A DNA stretch of 53,951 nt from an uncultured Bdellovibrionales bacterium (GTDB taxonomy: Bacteria; Bdellovibrionota; Bdellovibrionia; Bdellovibrionales; Bdellovibrionaceae): contig CAIYID010000086.1 of NCBI GenBank assembly GCA_903926205.1, forward strand, positions 1 to 53,951, given 5' to 3'. This document shows, in pieces, positions 16,627 to 26,279 of the stretch. Below the pieces are notes generated by a model. It ran no database searches. It was not told the origin of the DNA and saw only the letters and a list, made by a program, of their open reading frames with translations. Position 1 is the stretch's first letter, and each line of letters starts with the position of its first letter. Both the position numbers and the translations under genes were made by a program.

Positions 16627-17967
16627 CTATTGACGTGGAGCCGTCGCCTCGCCGGGAGTCGGCTTCCCTGATGGATCTGGCTCAGTTTCTTGACGGATCA
16701 CTCTGGCGGCGCTTTTGAAAAAAGCCCCGCACCGGCCACATAAATTGCCACTAATAATGGTATTTGTCAGTTCTCGAATATGTTCTCCGGCATCCAAATC
16801 TTCATCAGAAACTTCGCCGATAGGCTTTAATTTTAAACCTTTCATACGAGCCACTTTAAATTTTTTCGCAAATTCTCTCTTTTGTTGGTTGGTCTTAAGA
16901 TCCACTATTTTCGGTCTTTTTTGATTTATATAGTCCAGATACTGATCCCGCGAATAGTCTCGGCTGTAGGTTATTGGGTTTTCCAAACCAAACCCTGAAA
17001 CCTCCACAAGATATTTTTTAGCATTCACTTTGTACAGACGACTCGTATCTTCTGAAATCGGCAATTCAAATGCCGCAACTTTATCGTTGCAAGTCAAAGT
17101 GCTCACACCAATTTCTGCCAATTTCTGCGCCAATGACATCATGTAGCTACTCGAACATCGTGATTTTAATTCAATCGATTTTTCCCAAATTTCTGAATAG
17201 GGAAATGAATTCTCATCAACTAAAACTTGAACATCTAATTTTGAAATTGCTCGTGAAATACGCGAAAGAATTGAAAAAGCCATAAGGCCAGAAATTGTAG
17301 GTAAATTTCCATTTTCTACAGCAAATACAACGGGCATCAAAGAAATCCATGATTGCTGTTGCCCCTGCATCATAGCTTCACTCAAGCGATTCCAACGAAC
17401 ACCGGCTGAGGCATAAGAAGGCATGGCCAACTTTTGATGATTTACTTCGAAGTCAAGATTGTCCAAATCCAAGGCTCGAATGAGCGTTTCTGATTTTCCA
17501 GAGCGAATTGTAATATTCCCGACTTCATACGTGAGCGTTGGCATCTTTTTTACTTTTAACAACTCAGGCATGTCGTGAATTTTTTTTCCAAGAAAAACAT
17601 CATCCCCAGGTAAAACCCTCGGTCCCATGGATCTCATAAAATCAGCAAAACTTGTTGCCTTGCCATAATCCACTAAAATTTCATCCATAACTGTCGCCGT
17701 ACGAATCGAATTCTGTTTAACTCCCGACGTTGAACTTGTCTGTAGAGGAATAATATTTCTTCGATTACTAGAACCCCTATTGCGAAGGCTCGGACTCGCT
17801 AACGCTGGATTTTTTTGAAGCATTGGATTGACCGGCGAAGACATTCTTGCTGGCGAAGGCACCGGTGGAGGTGCCGTTGCAGGCGGAGGAACTTCATTCA
17901 AAGCATTTTGTGCCCACGCGGAAGTTCCCTGGACTAAAAAAATCAATAACAACCATCGAGTCGACAT
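16627..17967 (-). CDS. Secreted protein of unknown function with C-terminal CGRC
   Basis: The 446-residue product starts with a signal peptide (MSTRWLLLIFLVQGTSAWAQ, probable cleavage after AWA). A Pro/Ala-rich linker follows up to residue about 45. The body has no family motif I can name. It contains two separate Cys (in SRCSSSY and TLTCND), then a C-terminal CGRC pair that could form a disulfide or bind metal, and ends with a Pro-rich tail. The ATG lies nine bases after the prc stop, so it is probably cotranscribed with the periplasmic protease and could be its substrate or partner; that link is inference. Confidence 0.8.
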   Translation of the reverse strand: MSTRWLLLIFLVQGTSAWAQNALNEVPPPATAPPPVPSPARMSSPVNPMLQKNPALASPSLRNRGSSNRRNIIPLQTSSTSGVKQNSIRTATVMDEILVDYGKATSFADFMRSMGPRVLPGDDVFLGKKIHDMPELLKVKKMPTLTYEVGNITIRSGKSETLIRALDLDNLDFEVNHQKLAMPSYASAGVRWNRLSEAMMQGQQQSWISLMPVVFAVENGNLPTISGLMAFSILSRISRAISKLDVQVLVDENSFPYSEIWEKSIELKSRCSSSYMMSLAQKLAEIGVSTLTCNDKVAAFELPISEDTSRLYKVNAKKYLVEVSGFGLENPITYSRDYSRDQYLDYINQKRPKIVDLKTNQQKREFAKKFKVARMKGLKLKPIGEVSDEDLDAGEHIRELTNTIISGNLCGRCGAFFKSAARVIRQETEPDPSGKPTPGEATAPRQ

Positions 17968-17976
17968 CCTGTCACC

Positions 17977-20007
17977 TCACTGCTTTTTAGCTACCGAATT
18001 CCCAGCCTCTAAACCCAATAAGTCCGCAACAACATTTGCTGCTTCCTGCACATCGGCGCGTTTTAAATATTCTTTTTCTTTGTCTTCTTTGGGCGCGTTC
18101 TTAGCGGCTTTTTTACTTTCTCGTTTTTCTTTATCTTTTACAGATTCAGAGACCTTGATCAATTTTCCACGAGATTTTTCTTTGCTCAAATCATCAACAA
18201 TTTTTTTGAAGTCCTCTGACTTTTCGACTCGTGCTTTGGATTTGTCTGCCAAAGATTTCAGCCAATTGGATTCCAAGGGAATCCAAGCATCCTTCCCTTC
18301 TTTGACATAAGCATCTTGTGAAAGAAAAGGAGGAAGCTGCTTCGGAGGAAGAGAATAATCTAAATATTTTTCACCAATATCATCTTGATCATAGGCTCCA
18401 GGAATTTTCACATCGGCTTCGACTCCTCGATGTTGAGTAGAAAAACCACCGGGTGTAAAGAACATTCCCACCGTGACTTTCACCGCACCCAGTTCCCCTG
18501 ATTGAGGGGGAATATCCATCACTGTTTGCACGGAACCTTTTCCAAAAGTGTGTTCCGATCCAACAATCACAGCACGTTTATAATCTTTCAAGGTTCCAGA
18601 TACAATTTCAGAAGCACTGGCGCTGATGCGACTTGTGAGAACAGCCATTGGACCTGGCCAATCCACAGTTGAGTCCGTGTCTTTCAACGCAATTTCTCGA
18701 GCTTCGCTGTTATTTTCTTCACGAGCACTTTGTTTCACCACATTTCCTGTGGCGAAAAATAGTCCTGCAATTTTGACTGCATCTTCAAGACTTCCACCGC
18801 CATTATTGGAAAGATCTAAAACGACTCCATCTGCTTTAGCATTGCGCGCATCGGTAATGAGTTTTTTCAAGTCCGAAGCCGCAGATCGTCCACCGCGACG
18901 GTTATCCGAGTAAAAGGAGGGTAATTCCAGAACGGCAATTTTCTTTTTCACGCCGCCAACTTCTTTGTCCAAATAATGTAAAGCGGCCGCTTCATCTTCT
19001 AGTTTTACTTGGTCACGAACCAAAGTGACCTCGAGGCGATTTTTTTCTTCTCCTTTTTTTCGTAAAACTATCAACCGAACCTTAGTTCCTTTTGGGCCTC
19101 GAATTTTTTTAACCACATCAGGCAAGTCCATTTCAATAACATTTTCCATGGCTCCCTTCTCACCCTGTCCAACCGCCACGATTTTATCTTGCGCTTGCAC
19201 TAAACCAGAGCGAGAGGCCGCTCCACCCGGAACTAAGGCTTCGATCACGGTAAAACCATCTTGCGAAGAGAGTGTCGCTCCGATGCCTTCCAAGGAGAGA
19301 CTCATTTGAATTCTAAAGTCCTCGTTTTGATCTCGAGAAAAATACGAAGAGTGAGGATCCAACGCTAAAGCGAAAGCATCTAAATACTCTGAATAATTTT
19401 TTTCTGCTTTTTGTTCTGCCAAGCGTTTGACATTTCGATCCCAGCTTTTAACAACATTCGTTTTTGCTTCGTCGATTTTCTCATCAGCCGAGAGGTAATT
19501 GGAAATCTGAAAATGGACATACTTTCGTAAAAAATCTTCGGCTTCTTTTTGAGTGGTCGCGAAAGGTTTCTTTTGAGAGTCGAAAATAAATTCAACTTTG
19601 GTGTCGAGTTTATAGTCTTTACCGAGCATTTTTTTGACAAATTCCGCTCGTTCTTTCATTCGTTTCAAAACTATTTTTTCGGCATTATCAAGCGGCGAAC
19701 AATCTTTGGTTTTTATATTATCAAAAATATTCGCCATGCTTTTTTTTATTTCAGCCACATCGGTGGCGAGTAAACTAATTTTGAATATATCCAAGTGCTT
19801 GATATATTGATCGATGACTCGATCTTGCAAAGCCTTATCTCGCTGCGCATATTTAACATGCTGACTGAGATAAACGGACTCAATGGCACCCAAGTAACGA
19901 CACTCGAGTTCAGGCCCTTTGGAAGAGGCGGCCTCTGCATTTATTAAAGGTAACAAAAATAATAAGCACAACGCTAAGGTTGCTGACATCAACTTGGTGT
20001 TTTTCAT
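17977..20007 (-). CDS. prc: C-terminal processing (tail-specific) protease, S41 family
   Basis: Prc/Tsp proteases trim C-termini of periplasmic and envelope proteins. The ATG at 20007 is preceded by GAAGGGA and begins a clear signal peptide (ending INAEA); the longer frame to 20064 adds unrelated residues. A PDZ domain (SLEGIGATLSSQDGFTVIEALVPGGAASRSGL) is followed by the S41 domain: VVLDLSNNGGGSLEDAVKIAGLF, the catalytic Ser in ISASASEIVSGTL, and the catalytic Lys in HTFGKGSVQT. About 675 residues matches the long E. coli-like Prc form with N- and C-terminal helical domains. The C-terminus is Lys-rich. Confidence 0.95.
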   Translation of the reverse strand: MKNTKLMSATLALCLLFLLPLINAEAASSKGPELECRYLGAIESVYLSQHVKYAQRDKALQDRVIDQYIKHLDIFKISLLATDVAEIKKSMANIFDNIKTKDCSPLDNAEKIVLKRMKERAEFVKKMLGKDYKLDTKVEFIFDSQKKPFATTQKEAEDFLRKYVHFQISNYLSADEKIDEAKTNVVKSWDRNVKRLAEQKAEKNYSEYLDAFALALDPHSSYFSRDQNEDFRIQMSLSLEGIGATLSSQDGFTVIEALVPGGAASRSGLVQAQDKIVAVGQGEKGAMENVIEMDLPDVVKKIRGPKGTKVRLIVLRKKGEEKNRLEVTLVRDQVKLEDEAAALHYLDKEVGGVKKKIAVLELPSFYSDNRRGGRSAASDLKKLITDARNAKADGVVLDLSNNGGGSLEDAVKIAGLFFATGNVVKQSAREENNSEAREIALKDTDSTVDWPGPMAVLTSRISASASEIVSGTLKDYKRAVIVGSEHTFGKGSVQTVMDIPPQSGELGAVKVTVGMFFTPGGFSTQHRGVEADVKIPGAYDQDDIGEKYLDYSLPPKQLPPFLSQDAYVKEGKDAWIPLESNWLKSLADKSKARVEKSEDFKKIVDDLSKEKSRGKLIKVSESVKDKEKRESKKAAKNAPKEDKEKEYLKRADVQEAANVVADLLGLEAGNSVAKKQ

Positions 20008-20088
20008 GTGGTCCCTTCTGACTCTATTCTTTGAACAGAATAACAAATCAGAAAGGGAGCGCATCTAAATTATTGATTTGAACTCAAT

Positions 20089-21018
20089 TTATGTACCTGG
20101 ACTTAAGCCCAGACTGTTATCATTGAAGAACGAATATTGTGTTGCCTCAGCTTCACTTAATCGCGATTCGTAGGTCCCATTCAGAGTGATTTCATGTTTA
20201 ACGAAGTCTCCGTTGTGGGTTTCAATCATGAAAAAACTCATCTCCGGATACACAGACTTTAGGCGAAGCATTTCTTGAGTGATTAATTGAATATTCCTCG
20301 GATCATCGTCTGACATTCCAAAACGATGATGGGGATTATGGCCATATTTTTGAATCGCCAGCTCCACAGAAGCGCGAATCGCGGCTTGCTTTAGCTCCGC
20401 TGTGGACTGTTTAAAATCATAATCCCCTAAGGCTTTGCGAGTTTCGCGATTGCTCACAGGATAAATACTCAAAAAATTTGGCTGCATCGGAAGATGTCCC
20501 GCCTTCACAAAGAGATCAATTCCTTCGACGATGGTCGAAGGAAAATGCCCACGAGCCGTAATGACACTCACGGGACGTTGATTAAAAGTGGCATGATAAA
20601 AACAAGACCAAGAGGGACCCTTCCAATTAAAATCAGGCAAGCCTAAAGCCAAAGCGACATCTTGAACAAAAATCTGACTTTTCATTCCTAACCGAAGAAG
20701 CTCCTCAGTTTTATGATCGCGAAAATTCCTGAAGGTTCCTGTTTTATCATCCCAATTGATTTCGTAATCTCTAAAAATTCCGCTCTGGCCAATCGCAAGA
20801 TGCTCCTGAGCCCACTGACCACTGGAAATCGGTGATTCAGCTTTAGTTTCTTTGTGAAAAAGGATCAAAGGAGTTGCAAGGAAGGCCACATTGTCATCAA
20901 AATCAAAAAAATAAAAACTTCGACCACCCAAATGTAAATTTCGGTCGGCCTCTTTTGGGCGAGAAATGCCCAATTCTAACTGAGAAGCATTAACCTCTTG
21001 ATTTGTCTGATCGTTCAT
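20089..21018 (-). CDS. HAD-like protein of unknown function
   Basis: A HAD-superfamily arrangement can be read in this 309-residue protein: a hydrophobic strand ending in FFDFDDNVAF (motif I, DxD-like, about residue 37), VITARGH (motif II-like Thr with the common ARG), and FGMSDDDPRN (acidic motif IV-like, about residue 233). These would coordinate Mg2+ in a phosphatase. There is a large cap insertion between motifs I and II. No signal peptide is present, so it is probably cytoplasmic. The substrate is unknown. It stands alone upstream of prc on the same strand, about 80 bases away. Confidence 0.75.
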   Translation of the reverse strand: MNDQTNQEVNASQLELGISRPKEADRNLHLGGRSFYFFDFDDNVAFLATPLILFHKETKAESPISSGQWAQEHLAIGQSGIFRDYEINWDDKTGTFRNFRDHKTEELLRLGMKSQIFVQDVALALGLPDFNWKGPSWSCFYHATFNQRPVSVITARGHFPSTIVEGIDLFVKAGHLPMQPNFLSIYPVSNRETRKALGDYDFKQSTAELKQAAIRASVELAIQKYGHNPHHRFGMSDDDPRNIQLITQEMLRLKSVYPEMSFFMIETHNGDFVKHEITLNGTYESRLSEAEATQYSFFNDNSLGLSPGT

Positions 21019-21167
21019 TAATTCCTACCTACCCCCAACTGCAGCCAACAACACGACAGGAAGGTGTTTAGACGCAGAGTGTAATACGCCGGTCGCGTTT
21101 TTGCAATAGCCAGAGGATTCTTCTTATTTATCTTAATAAAATCATAATGTTATGTCATAAGTATTTC

Positions 21168-21866
21168 ATGAATCCGATCGAAATACTTTACGAAGATGAA
21201 GACATCATCGCCATCAACAAACCCGCAGGTTTGCTTTCTCAAGGTACTCCCGACCCCAAGCGCCCCCATGCCATTTCAGTATTAAAAGAGCAGCTTCGCC
21301 CACAAGAGGGAAAAGATTTTAATTTGTTTTTGCATCATCGACTAGACAAAGACACTTCCGGCGTTTTGCTTTTGGGCAAAAGTTCGCGCGCAAACAGTCC
21401 GCTCACTGAAATTTTTAGGGAGCATCAAATTCAAAAAACTTATCTCGCTTTAAGTTTACGCAAGGAAAATAGTTTCGATGTGATTTCTCATCCAACTTTT
21501 ATTGTTGAAAATCATTTAGCACCCGTGCGTGGAAACAATAAGCAACTCATGCGGATGGTGAAAGTGAACAAAGGAGGCTGGAAAGCTGAAACTCATTTTC
21601 TGCTCCTCGACACTTTTCCGGGGTTTTTCTTAATCGAAGCAAAACCGATCACAGGACGGACTCATCAAATTCGCGTCCATTTGGCCGGAGAAAAACTTCC
21701 CATCGCTGGCGATAATCTTTATGGAGGAAAATCTACGCTGGTGCCGCGTTTGTTGCTTCATGCGCAGAAGTTAAAACTGAATCACCCGATAACAAAAAAG
21801 GAGCTTCTGATTGAAGCTCCTTTACCAAAAGATTTTAATTCTGTTCTAGCGAAATTAAAAAAATAG
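21168..21866 (+). CDS. RluA-family pseudouridine synthase
   Basis: RluA-type enzymes isomerise uridines of rRNA or tRNA. The catalytic motif HHRLDKDTSGVLLLGKS contains the nucleophilic Asp; INKPAGLLSQG precedes it, and KPITGRTHQIRVHLA is the typical RNA-binding/active-site segment. Starting at ATG 21168 the protein is 232 residues, a single catalytic domain without an S4 domain. An in-frame ATG at 21147 adds seven residues. The target site cannot be told from sequence. The 3' end carries the topA terminator hairpin within the coding sequence. Confidence 0.92.
   Translation: MNPIEILYEDEDIIAINKPAGLLSQGTPDPKRPHAISVLKEQLRPQEGKDFNLFLHHRLDKDTSGVLLLGKSSRANSPLTEIFREHQIQKTYLALSLRKENSFDVISHPTFIVENHLAPVRGNNKQLMRMVKVNKGGWKAETHFLLLDTFPGFFLIEAKPITGRTHQIRVHLAGEKLPIAGDNLYGGKSTLVPRLLLHAQKLKLNHPITKKELLIEAPLPKDFNSVLAKLKK
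21794..21823 (-). terminator. Probable topA terminator inside the convergent RluA gene
   Basis: On the minus strand AAAGGAGCTTC, a five-base loop, then GAAGCTCCTTT forms a perfect 11-bp stem immediately followed by further T residues (TTTTTTG overall). This is a standard intrinsic terminator placed about 55 bases downstream of the topA stop. On the plus strand the same bases code for the RluA segment KKELLIEAPL, so one sequence serves both purposes. Confidence 0.85.
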
Positions 21867-21877
21867 TCCTTGTTGCC

Positions 21878-24730
21878 TCAATTCGCAGAAGCTCTTTTTA
21901 GCTTCGCTTTCGAATTTTTATTAGGTGGCGGAGGCAAGGTTATCACTTCCATTTTTGATTTTGTTTTTTTTGTATTTGCTACCTTTGGTTTCGTCTCAGT
22001 TTTTTCGGTTTTTTTCGCACTCAGGTTTTTTTCCTTTTTAGGGGTGACCTCGGCTTTTTCTTTTGTGCTGGATTTTTCTTTTGCGAGCTTCGTCGATATT
22101 TTTTCCTTCGTGGTTTCTTTGGACTTCGTGGCTGGCTTTACTTTTTTTGCTTTCGCTGGGCCCGCCTTCTCATCGATCAATTTGACCGCTTCTTCAAGAG
22201 TGACGGACTCGACCGTCATTCCTTCCAACAAAGAGACATTGGTTTTTCCCGATTTTAGATAAGGCCCATAAGGCCCATTCATCACTTGAATGGGTTCTGT
22301 TGAAACAGGATGTGGCCCTAATTCTCTCAGCGGAGCCGCTCGGCCTCGACCTTTTTTAGGTTGAGAGAGCATCTCCATCGCTCGCTCAAAAGTGATGGTA
22401 AAAAGGCTTTCTGTTTTTGGTATTGAACGATAATCCCCGTCACAAACAACAAAAGGACCAAATCTACCCAAGCCCGCTTTGACTTCTTTTCCAGTTCCGG
22501 GGTGAATTCCCAAAGTTTTTGGCAAAGAGAGCAGTTCTAAAGCCTCGGCCAATGTGATATTTTCTAATTGAATTGCAGGAGGAATCGAAACCCGCTTTGG
22601 TTTGTCACTCGCCTCGGTGACATCTCCTAATTGAACATAAGGACCATAACGACCTGTCAGCGCATAAATTGGTAAACCGGTGTTTGGATCCTTGCCCAAC
22701 TCATCGGCGCCATTAATTTTTAAGTCGATCAATTTATCAGCAGTCTCTGCCGTAATATCTGCGGGACATTCACTCTCTGGCAAAGACGCACAAACTTCAG
22801 CGCCATCTCTCTTGGTGCAAACGTAAGCGCCGTATTTTCCCACTCGGAAGACAAATGCGTCCATGCCTGGAAGATGAATCGATCGCGCCTCATCAGGATC
22901 TATTTTCTTTTCTTGGTTTTCAACTTGGGCTTTAAGACCCGTTTTGCCATGATAAATTTGTTCCAGATATTTTTCTGAATCTAATTCTCCATCTGCAATT
23001 CCATCCAAAGATTTTTCCATTCCTGAGGTAAATCCAATGTCCACAAACTGAGGCAAATGCTTCGACAATAAGCGTGCGACGACAAGTGCGGTAAAAGTGG
23101 GAACTAAAGCCGCTGCATTTTTGCGCACATAACCTCGGTCGATGATTGTGCCAATAATGCTGGCATAAGTGGAAGGACGACCGATGCCTTCTTTTTCCAT
23201 CGTTTGAACCAAACTCGCCTCAGTGAACCGAGCCGGCGGCTTTGTTTCATGATCTGTTGGTTCTAAGGCGCCAGCCTTTAATGTTTCTTTGGCCTTCAAT
23301 CCAGGCAGACGAACTTCTCGCTCCAGTAACTCAGCTTCGGGATCATCACTTCCCTCAACGTAGGCGCGAAGGAAGCCGGGAAACTCAATCGTCATTCCCG
23401 TTGCGGAAAAGAGAGTCTCCCCTGCACTGATTTTGGCGCTCACTTGTTTTTGTCGAGCATCGACCATTTGACTGGCCACTGTTCGTTTCCAGATCAATTC
23501 ATAGAGCTTCAATTGCGTGCCTGACAATCCGGTCGCATCGACATCAACAAATTGATTACCCGCAGGACGGATGGCCTCATGGGCTTCTTGTGCGCCTTTG
23601 ACTTTTTTCTCAGCATAACTTCGAACTTGAGCCGGCAAATATTCTTTTCCATATTTTCCTGAAATACAGTCTCGGGCCGCTTTAATAGCCTCCTCCGAAA
23701 GAAAAGTTGAATCTGTACGCATATAGGTAATAAACCCTTGCTCATACAGCTTCTGCGCCACTTGCATGGTTTCTCGAGAGCTCAAACCTAATTTACGGTT
23801 GGATTCCTGCTGCAACGTTGAAGTGATAAAAGGTGCTGCTGGTTTTCGTGAAACCGGTCTTTCCTCAACTTCTTCCACATTCCATTTTTCATTCTTTAAA
23901 GATTGAGCCAATGATTTGGCTTTATCACCAGAAAGGATCAAAACTTCTTTACCCTCTAAAAGATTTCCTGTGGTGCCATCAAAATCTTTTCCTGTGGCGA
24001 TTCTTTGGTTTTTTACGGTTAAAAGTCGTGATTCAAAATCGATGCCCTCTTTACTCAAATTTGCAGTCAAACCCCAGTAAGCAGCTTTTTTAAATCGAAT
24101 TCGTTCGTCTTCTCTCTCACATATTAAGCGAACGGCCACTGATTGCACTCGACCAGCTGACAAACCGTAAGCCACTTTTTTCCAGAGAAGGGGAGAAATG
24201 GTGTAACCCACTAAGCGGTCTAAAATACGACGCGCTTCTTGTGCCCGCACTAAATTCAAATCAATCTTGCGTGTATTTTTCAAAGATTTCAAAATCGCAT
24301 CTTTAGTGATTTCATTAAACACCATGCGATTGGTTGGAACCTCGGGTTGCAAAATCTCAAGCAAATGCCAACTGATGCTTTCCCCTTCGCGGTCTTCGTC
24401 CGTCGCGAGATAAAGCTCAGTGGCATTTTCAAGTTTCTCTTTCAGATTATTGACCACTTTTTGCTTATCTTTGGGAATACAATAAATAGGCTCAAAGTTC
24501 TTATCGACATTCACGCCCAAATTTGCCCATGGAAATTTTTTAAATTTTGCCGGAATATCTTTTGCGGATTGAGGTAAGTCGCGAACATGCCCCATACAAG
24601 ATTCCACAACAAATTCTTTTCCTAAAAATTTCCGAATCGTTTTTGCTTTGGTTGGAGACTCAACGATCACTAATTTCTTGGATGGTTCTTGCTCAGTCGC
24701 ATTTTTTGAACTCGCTGTTTTTTTGGCCAT
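21878..24730 (-). CDS. topA: DNA topoisomerase I (type IA)
   Basis: TopA relaxes negative supercoils. The TOPRIM domain opens with LVIVESPTKAKTIRKFLG and includes the acidic DEDREGE cluster; the catalytic Tyr is in FITYMRTDSTFLS. Instead of clear four-Cys zinc ribbons, the C-terminal third carries topo-C-type repeats: GKYGAYVCTKRDGAEVCASLPE, GRYGPYVQLGD, GRFGPFVVCDGDYRSI and GPYGPYLKSGKTNVS, followed by a Lys/Thr/Ala/Glu-rich basic tail of about 100 residues. The start is ATG 24730, with AAGGA five bases upstream; nine upstream codons are possible. Its terminator lies within the neighbouring RluA gene. Confidence 0.96.
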   Translation of the reverse strand: MAKKTASSKNATEQEPSKKLVIVESPTKAKTIRKFLGKEFVVESCMGHVRDLPQSAKDIPAKFKKFPWANLGVNVDKNFEPIYCIPKDKQKVVNNLKEKLENATELYLATDEDREGESISWHLLEILQPEVPTNRMVFNEITKDAILKSLKNTRKIDLNLVRAQEARRILDRLVGYTISPLLWKKVAYGLSAGRVQSVAVRLICEREDERIRFKKAAYWGLTANLSKEGIDFESRLLTVKNQRIATGKDFDGTTGNLLEGKEVLILSGDKAKSLAQSLKNEKWNVEEVEERPVSRKPAAPFITSTLQQESNRKLGLSSRETMQVAQKLYEQGFITYMRTDSTFLSEEAIKAARDCISGKYGKEYLPAQVRSYAEKKVKGAQEAHEAIRPAGNQFVDVDATGLSGTQLKLYELIWKRTVASQMVDARQKQVSAKISAGETLFSATGMTIEFPGFLRAYVEGSDDPEAELLEREVRLPGLKAKETLKAGALEPTDHETKPPARFTEASLVQTMEKEGIGRPSTYASIIGTIIDRGYVRKNAAALVPTFTALVVARLLSKHLPQFVDIGFTSGMEKSLDGIADGELDSEKYLEQIYHGKTGLKAQVENQEKKIDPDEARSIHLPGMDAFVFRVGKYGAYVCTKRDGAEVCASLPESECPADITAETADKLIDLKINGADELGKDPNTGLPIYALTGRYGPYVQLGDVTEASDKPKRVSIPPAIQLENITLAEALELLSLPKTLGIHPGTGKEVKAGLGRFGPFVVCDGDYRSIPKTESLFTITFERAMEMLSQPKKGRGRAAPLRELGPHPVSTEPIQVMNGPYGPYLKSGKTNVSLLEGMTVESVTLEEAVKLIDEKAGPAKAKKVKPATKSKETTKEKISTKLAKEKSSTKEKAEVTPKKEKNLSAKKTEKTETKPKVANTKKTKSKMEVITLPPPPNKNSKAKLKRASAN

Positions 24731-24859
24731 ATTCATCCTTATATCAACTTCCGACACGAATTACAAAATGCGGGAGGCTTTTAGTCTTCGCAAGTTGAAT
24801 CTTAGACTCTTATTTCTTTCGACTCAAAGCGCAAGACCAGCTAATAAAGATTTCTTTCA

Positions 24860-25669
24860 ATGCCTGAGGAAAATTTCTACAATATTGAGATGAAAAACAT
24901 TCGAGATTTCAACAGCTCTGTACAATTTTTACTCACTGATATCGATGACACTCTCACCGACGATGGTCGACTAGGGCCAGAAGCTTACGAAAGTCTGTGG
25001 AAACTTCATTCAGTAGGAATTCATGTGATTCCCGTGACAGGTCGTCCGGCGGGCTGGTGTGAAATGATTGCGCGTCAATGGCCAGTTTCGGGAGTTGTTG
25101 GAGAAAACGGCGCATTTTATTTTCGTTATCATCAAAATAGAATGACACGTCATTTTGCTTTGGACGAGAAAACTCGCAACGAAAATCAAAAGAAGCTGGA
25201 AGTCATTCGCCGTGAGGTATTAACTCAAGTTTCTGGGGCCGCCGTGGCCTCTGATCAATTTTGTCGCATGTTTGATCTAGCCATCGATTTTTGTGAGGAC
25301 GTACCGGCACTGCCAAAATCTGAAATCCAAAGAATCTTAAAAATATTTGAACAAGCAGGGGCTCAAGCCAAAGTGAGTTCGATACATGTGAATGGTTGGT
25401 TCGGTCACTACAATAAACTAAGTCAGTCGCTGGAATTTCTGCAAAATGAGTTTGGTCTTTCCCCAACCTCCGCAAAACACAAATGCGGCTTTGTGGGTGA
25501 TTCACCTAATGACGAACCCATGTGGGAATTTTTTCCTCATGGCTTTGCCGTCGCCAACATTAACAATTTTGCGGCCGAAATTATTCATAAACCCACTTAC
25601 GTCGCAAACCATCGCGGCGGAAAAGGTTTTGCTGAAATTGCTGAGAAAATATTAAGCCTAACAAAATAA
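24860..25669 (+). CDS. HAD-family phosphatase, Cof/MPGP-like
   Basis: The protein is a type IIB HAD hydrolase: motif I LLTDIDDTLTDDG (about residues 24-36), motif II VIPVTGRPAGW, and motif IV CGFVGDSPNDEPMW. GENGAFYF after motif II is typical of the Cof and mannosyl-3-phosphoglycerate/sugar-phosphate phosphatase group. The cap domain occupies the middle. The likely role is dephosphorylation of a sugar phosphate; the substrate is unknown. Neither ATG 24860 nor ATG 24890 has a strong ribosome binding site, so the first ten residues are uncertain. Confidence 0.85.
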   Translation: MPEENFYNIEMKNIRDFNSSVQFLLTDIDDTLTDDGRLGPEAYESLWKLHSVGIHVIPVTGRPAGWCEMIARQWPVSGVVGENGAFYFRYHQNRMTRHFALDEKTRNENQKKLEVIRREVLTQVSGAAVASDQFCRMFDLAIDFCEDVPALPKSEIQRILKIFEQAGAQAKVSSIHVNGWFGHYNKLSQSLEFLQNEFGLSPTSAKHKCGFVGDSPNDEPMWEFFPHGFAVANINNFAAEIIHKPTYVANHRGGKGFAEIAEKILSLTK

Positions 25670-25683
25670 GTCTCCTTATTTTG
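25662..25683 (+). terminator. AT-rich hairpin over the stop codon of the HAD gene
   Basis: CAAAATAAG, a TCTC loop, and CTTATTTTG form a perfect nine-base stem that includes the TAA stop of the HAD gene. It is AT-rich and followed only by TCTCTCC, so it would be a weak terminator. The rest of the gap to 25828 shows nothing more than the AGGAGG preceding the next gene. Confidence 0.4.
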
Positions 25684-25828
25684 TCTCTCCGTAAATGAGA
25701 AGGGTATTTCCCGTGCCAACTTAACTACATCCAGCAATTCTCTTAGGTTTTCATGATTTGCTTGATCAAGGTCGTGTTGTCTTCTCAACTTCGACAATGA
25801 TATTCTCTCTCAGGAGGATAAAATAATT

Positions 25829-26278
25829 ATGCTTCAGGTTTTCTTTTTTATTTCATTGCAAGCGATGGCTCTTCGTCATCCACCAACAGTTGGCCGAGTC
25901 GAGCCTCAACCAGATATCTGCGACAGTGTTTTAATTGAAACCCCAAACTTGATGGGTGTGACCACGGCCTCAGAGACTCAGGAAATTTGCCACGACTTGC
26001 AATTCAGAAATGCTCTTTCAAAAAATTGTCTAGGAAATGATTGCGCTCTTATTACTTTAGCTAAAAATCAAAAAGAGGGCTTGGTTTACTCTCAAAAGGG
26101 TACTCCTGGCGCCTGGCTTTGCCAAAAAATTGGCGGAAAATCACTCATGGTTTTTATGTCATCAACCAAGTCGACAAAGTCAGCTCAGGAGCACTCAAAA
26201 ATTCACATTTGCCGCAAAAACAAAGACTTAGTCTCCGCCGATTATTTATTGGATCAAATGCCCGTGATTAAAAAGTGA
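25829..26278 (+). CDS. Small Cys-containing protein, probably secreted
   Basis: A strong AGGAGG (25812-25817) precedes ATG 25829. The 149-residue product begins with a hydrophobic stretch (MLQVFFFISLQAMA) that may be a signal peptide lacking the usual basic residues. It has six Cys, consistent with disulfide bonds in the periplasm: CDSV, EICHDL, KNCLGNDC, WLCQKI, HICRK. No family is recognised. It converges with the HELIH protein gene, the two stops being one base apart. Confidence 0.65.
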   Translation: MLQVFFFISLQAMALRHPPTVGRVEPQPDICDSVLIETPNLMGVTTASETQEICHDLQFRNALSKNCLGNDCALITLAKNQKEGLVYSQKGTPGAWLCQKIGGKSLMVFMSSTKSTKSAQEHSKIHICRKNKDLVSADYLLDQMPVIKK

Positions 26279-26279
26279 A

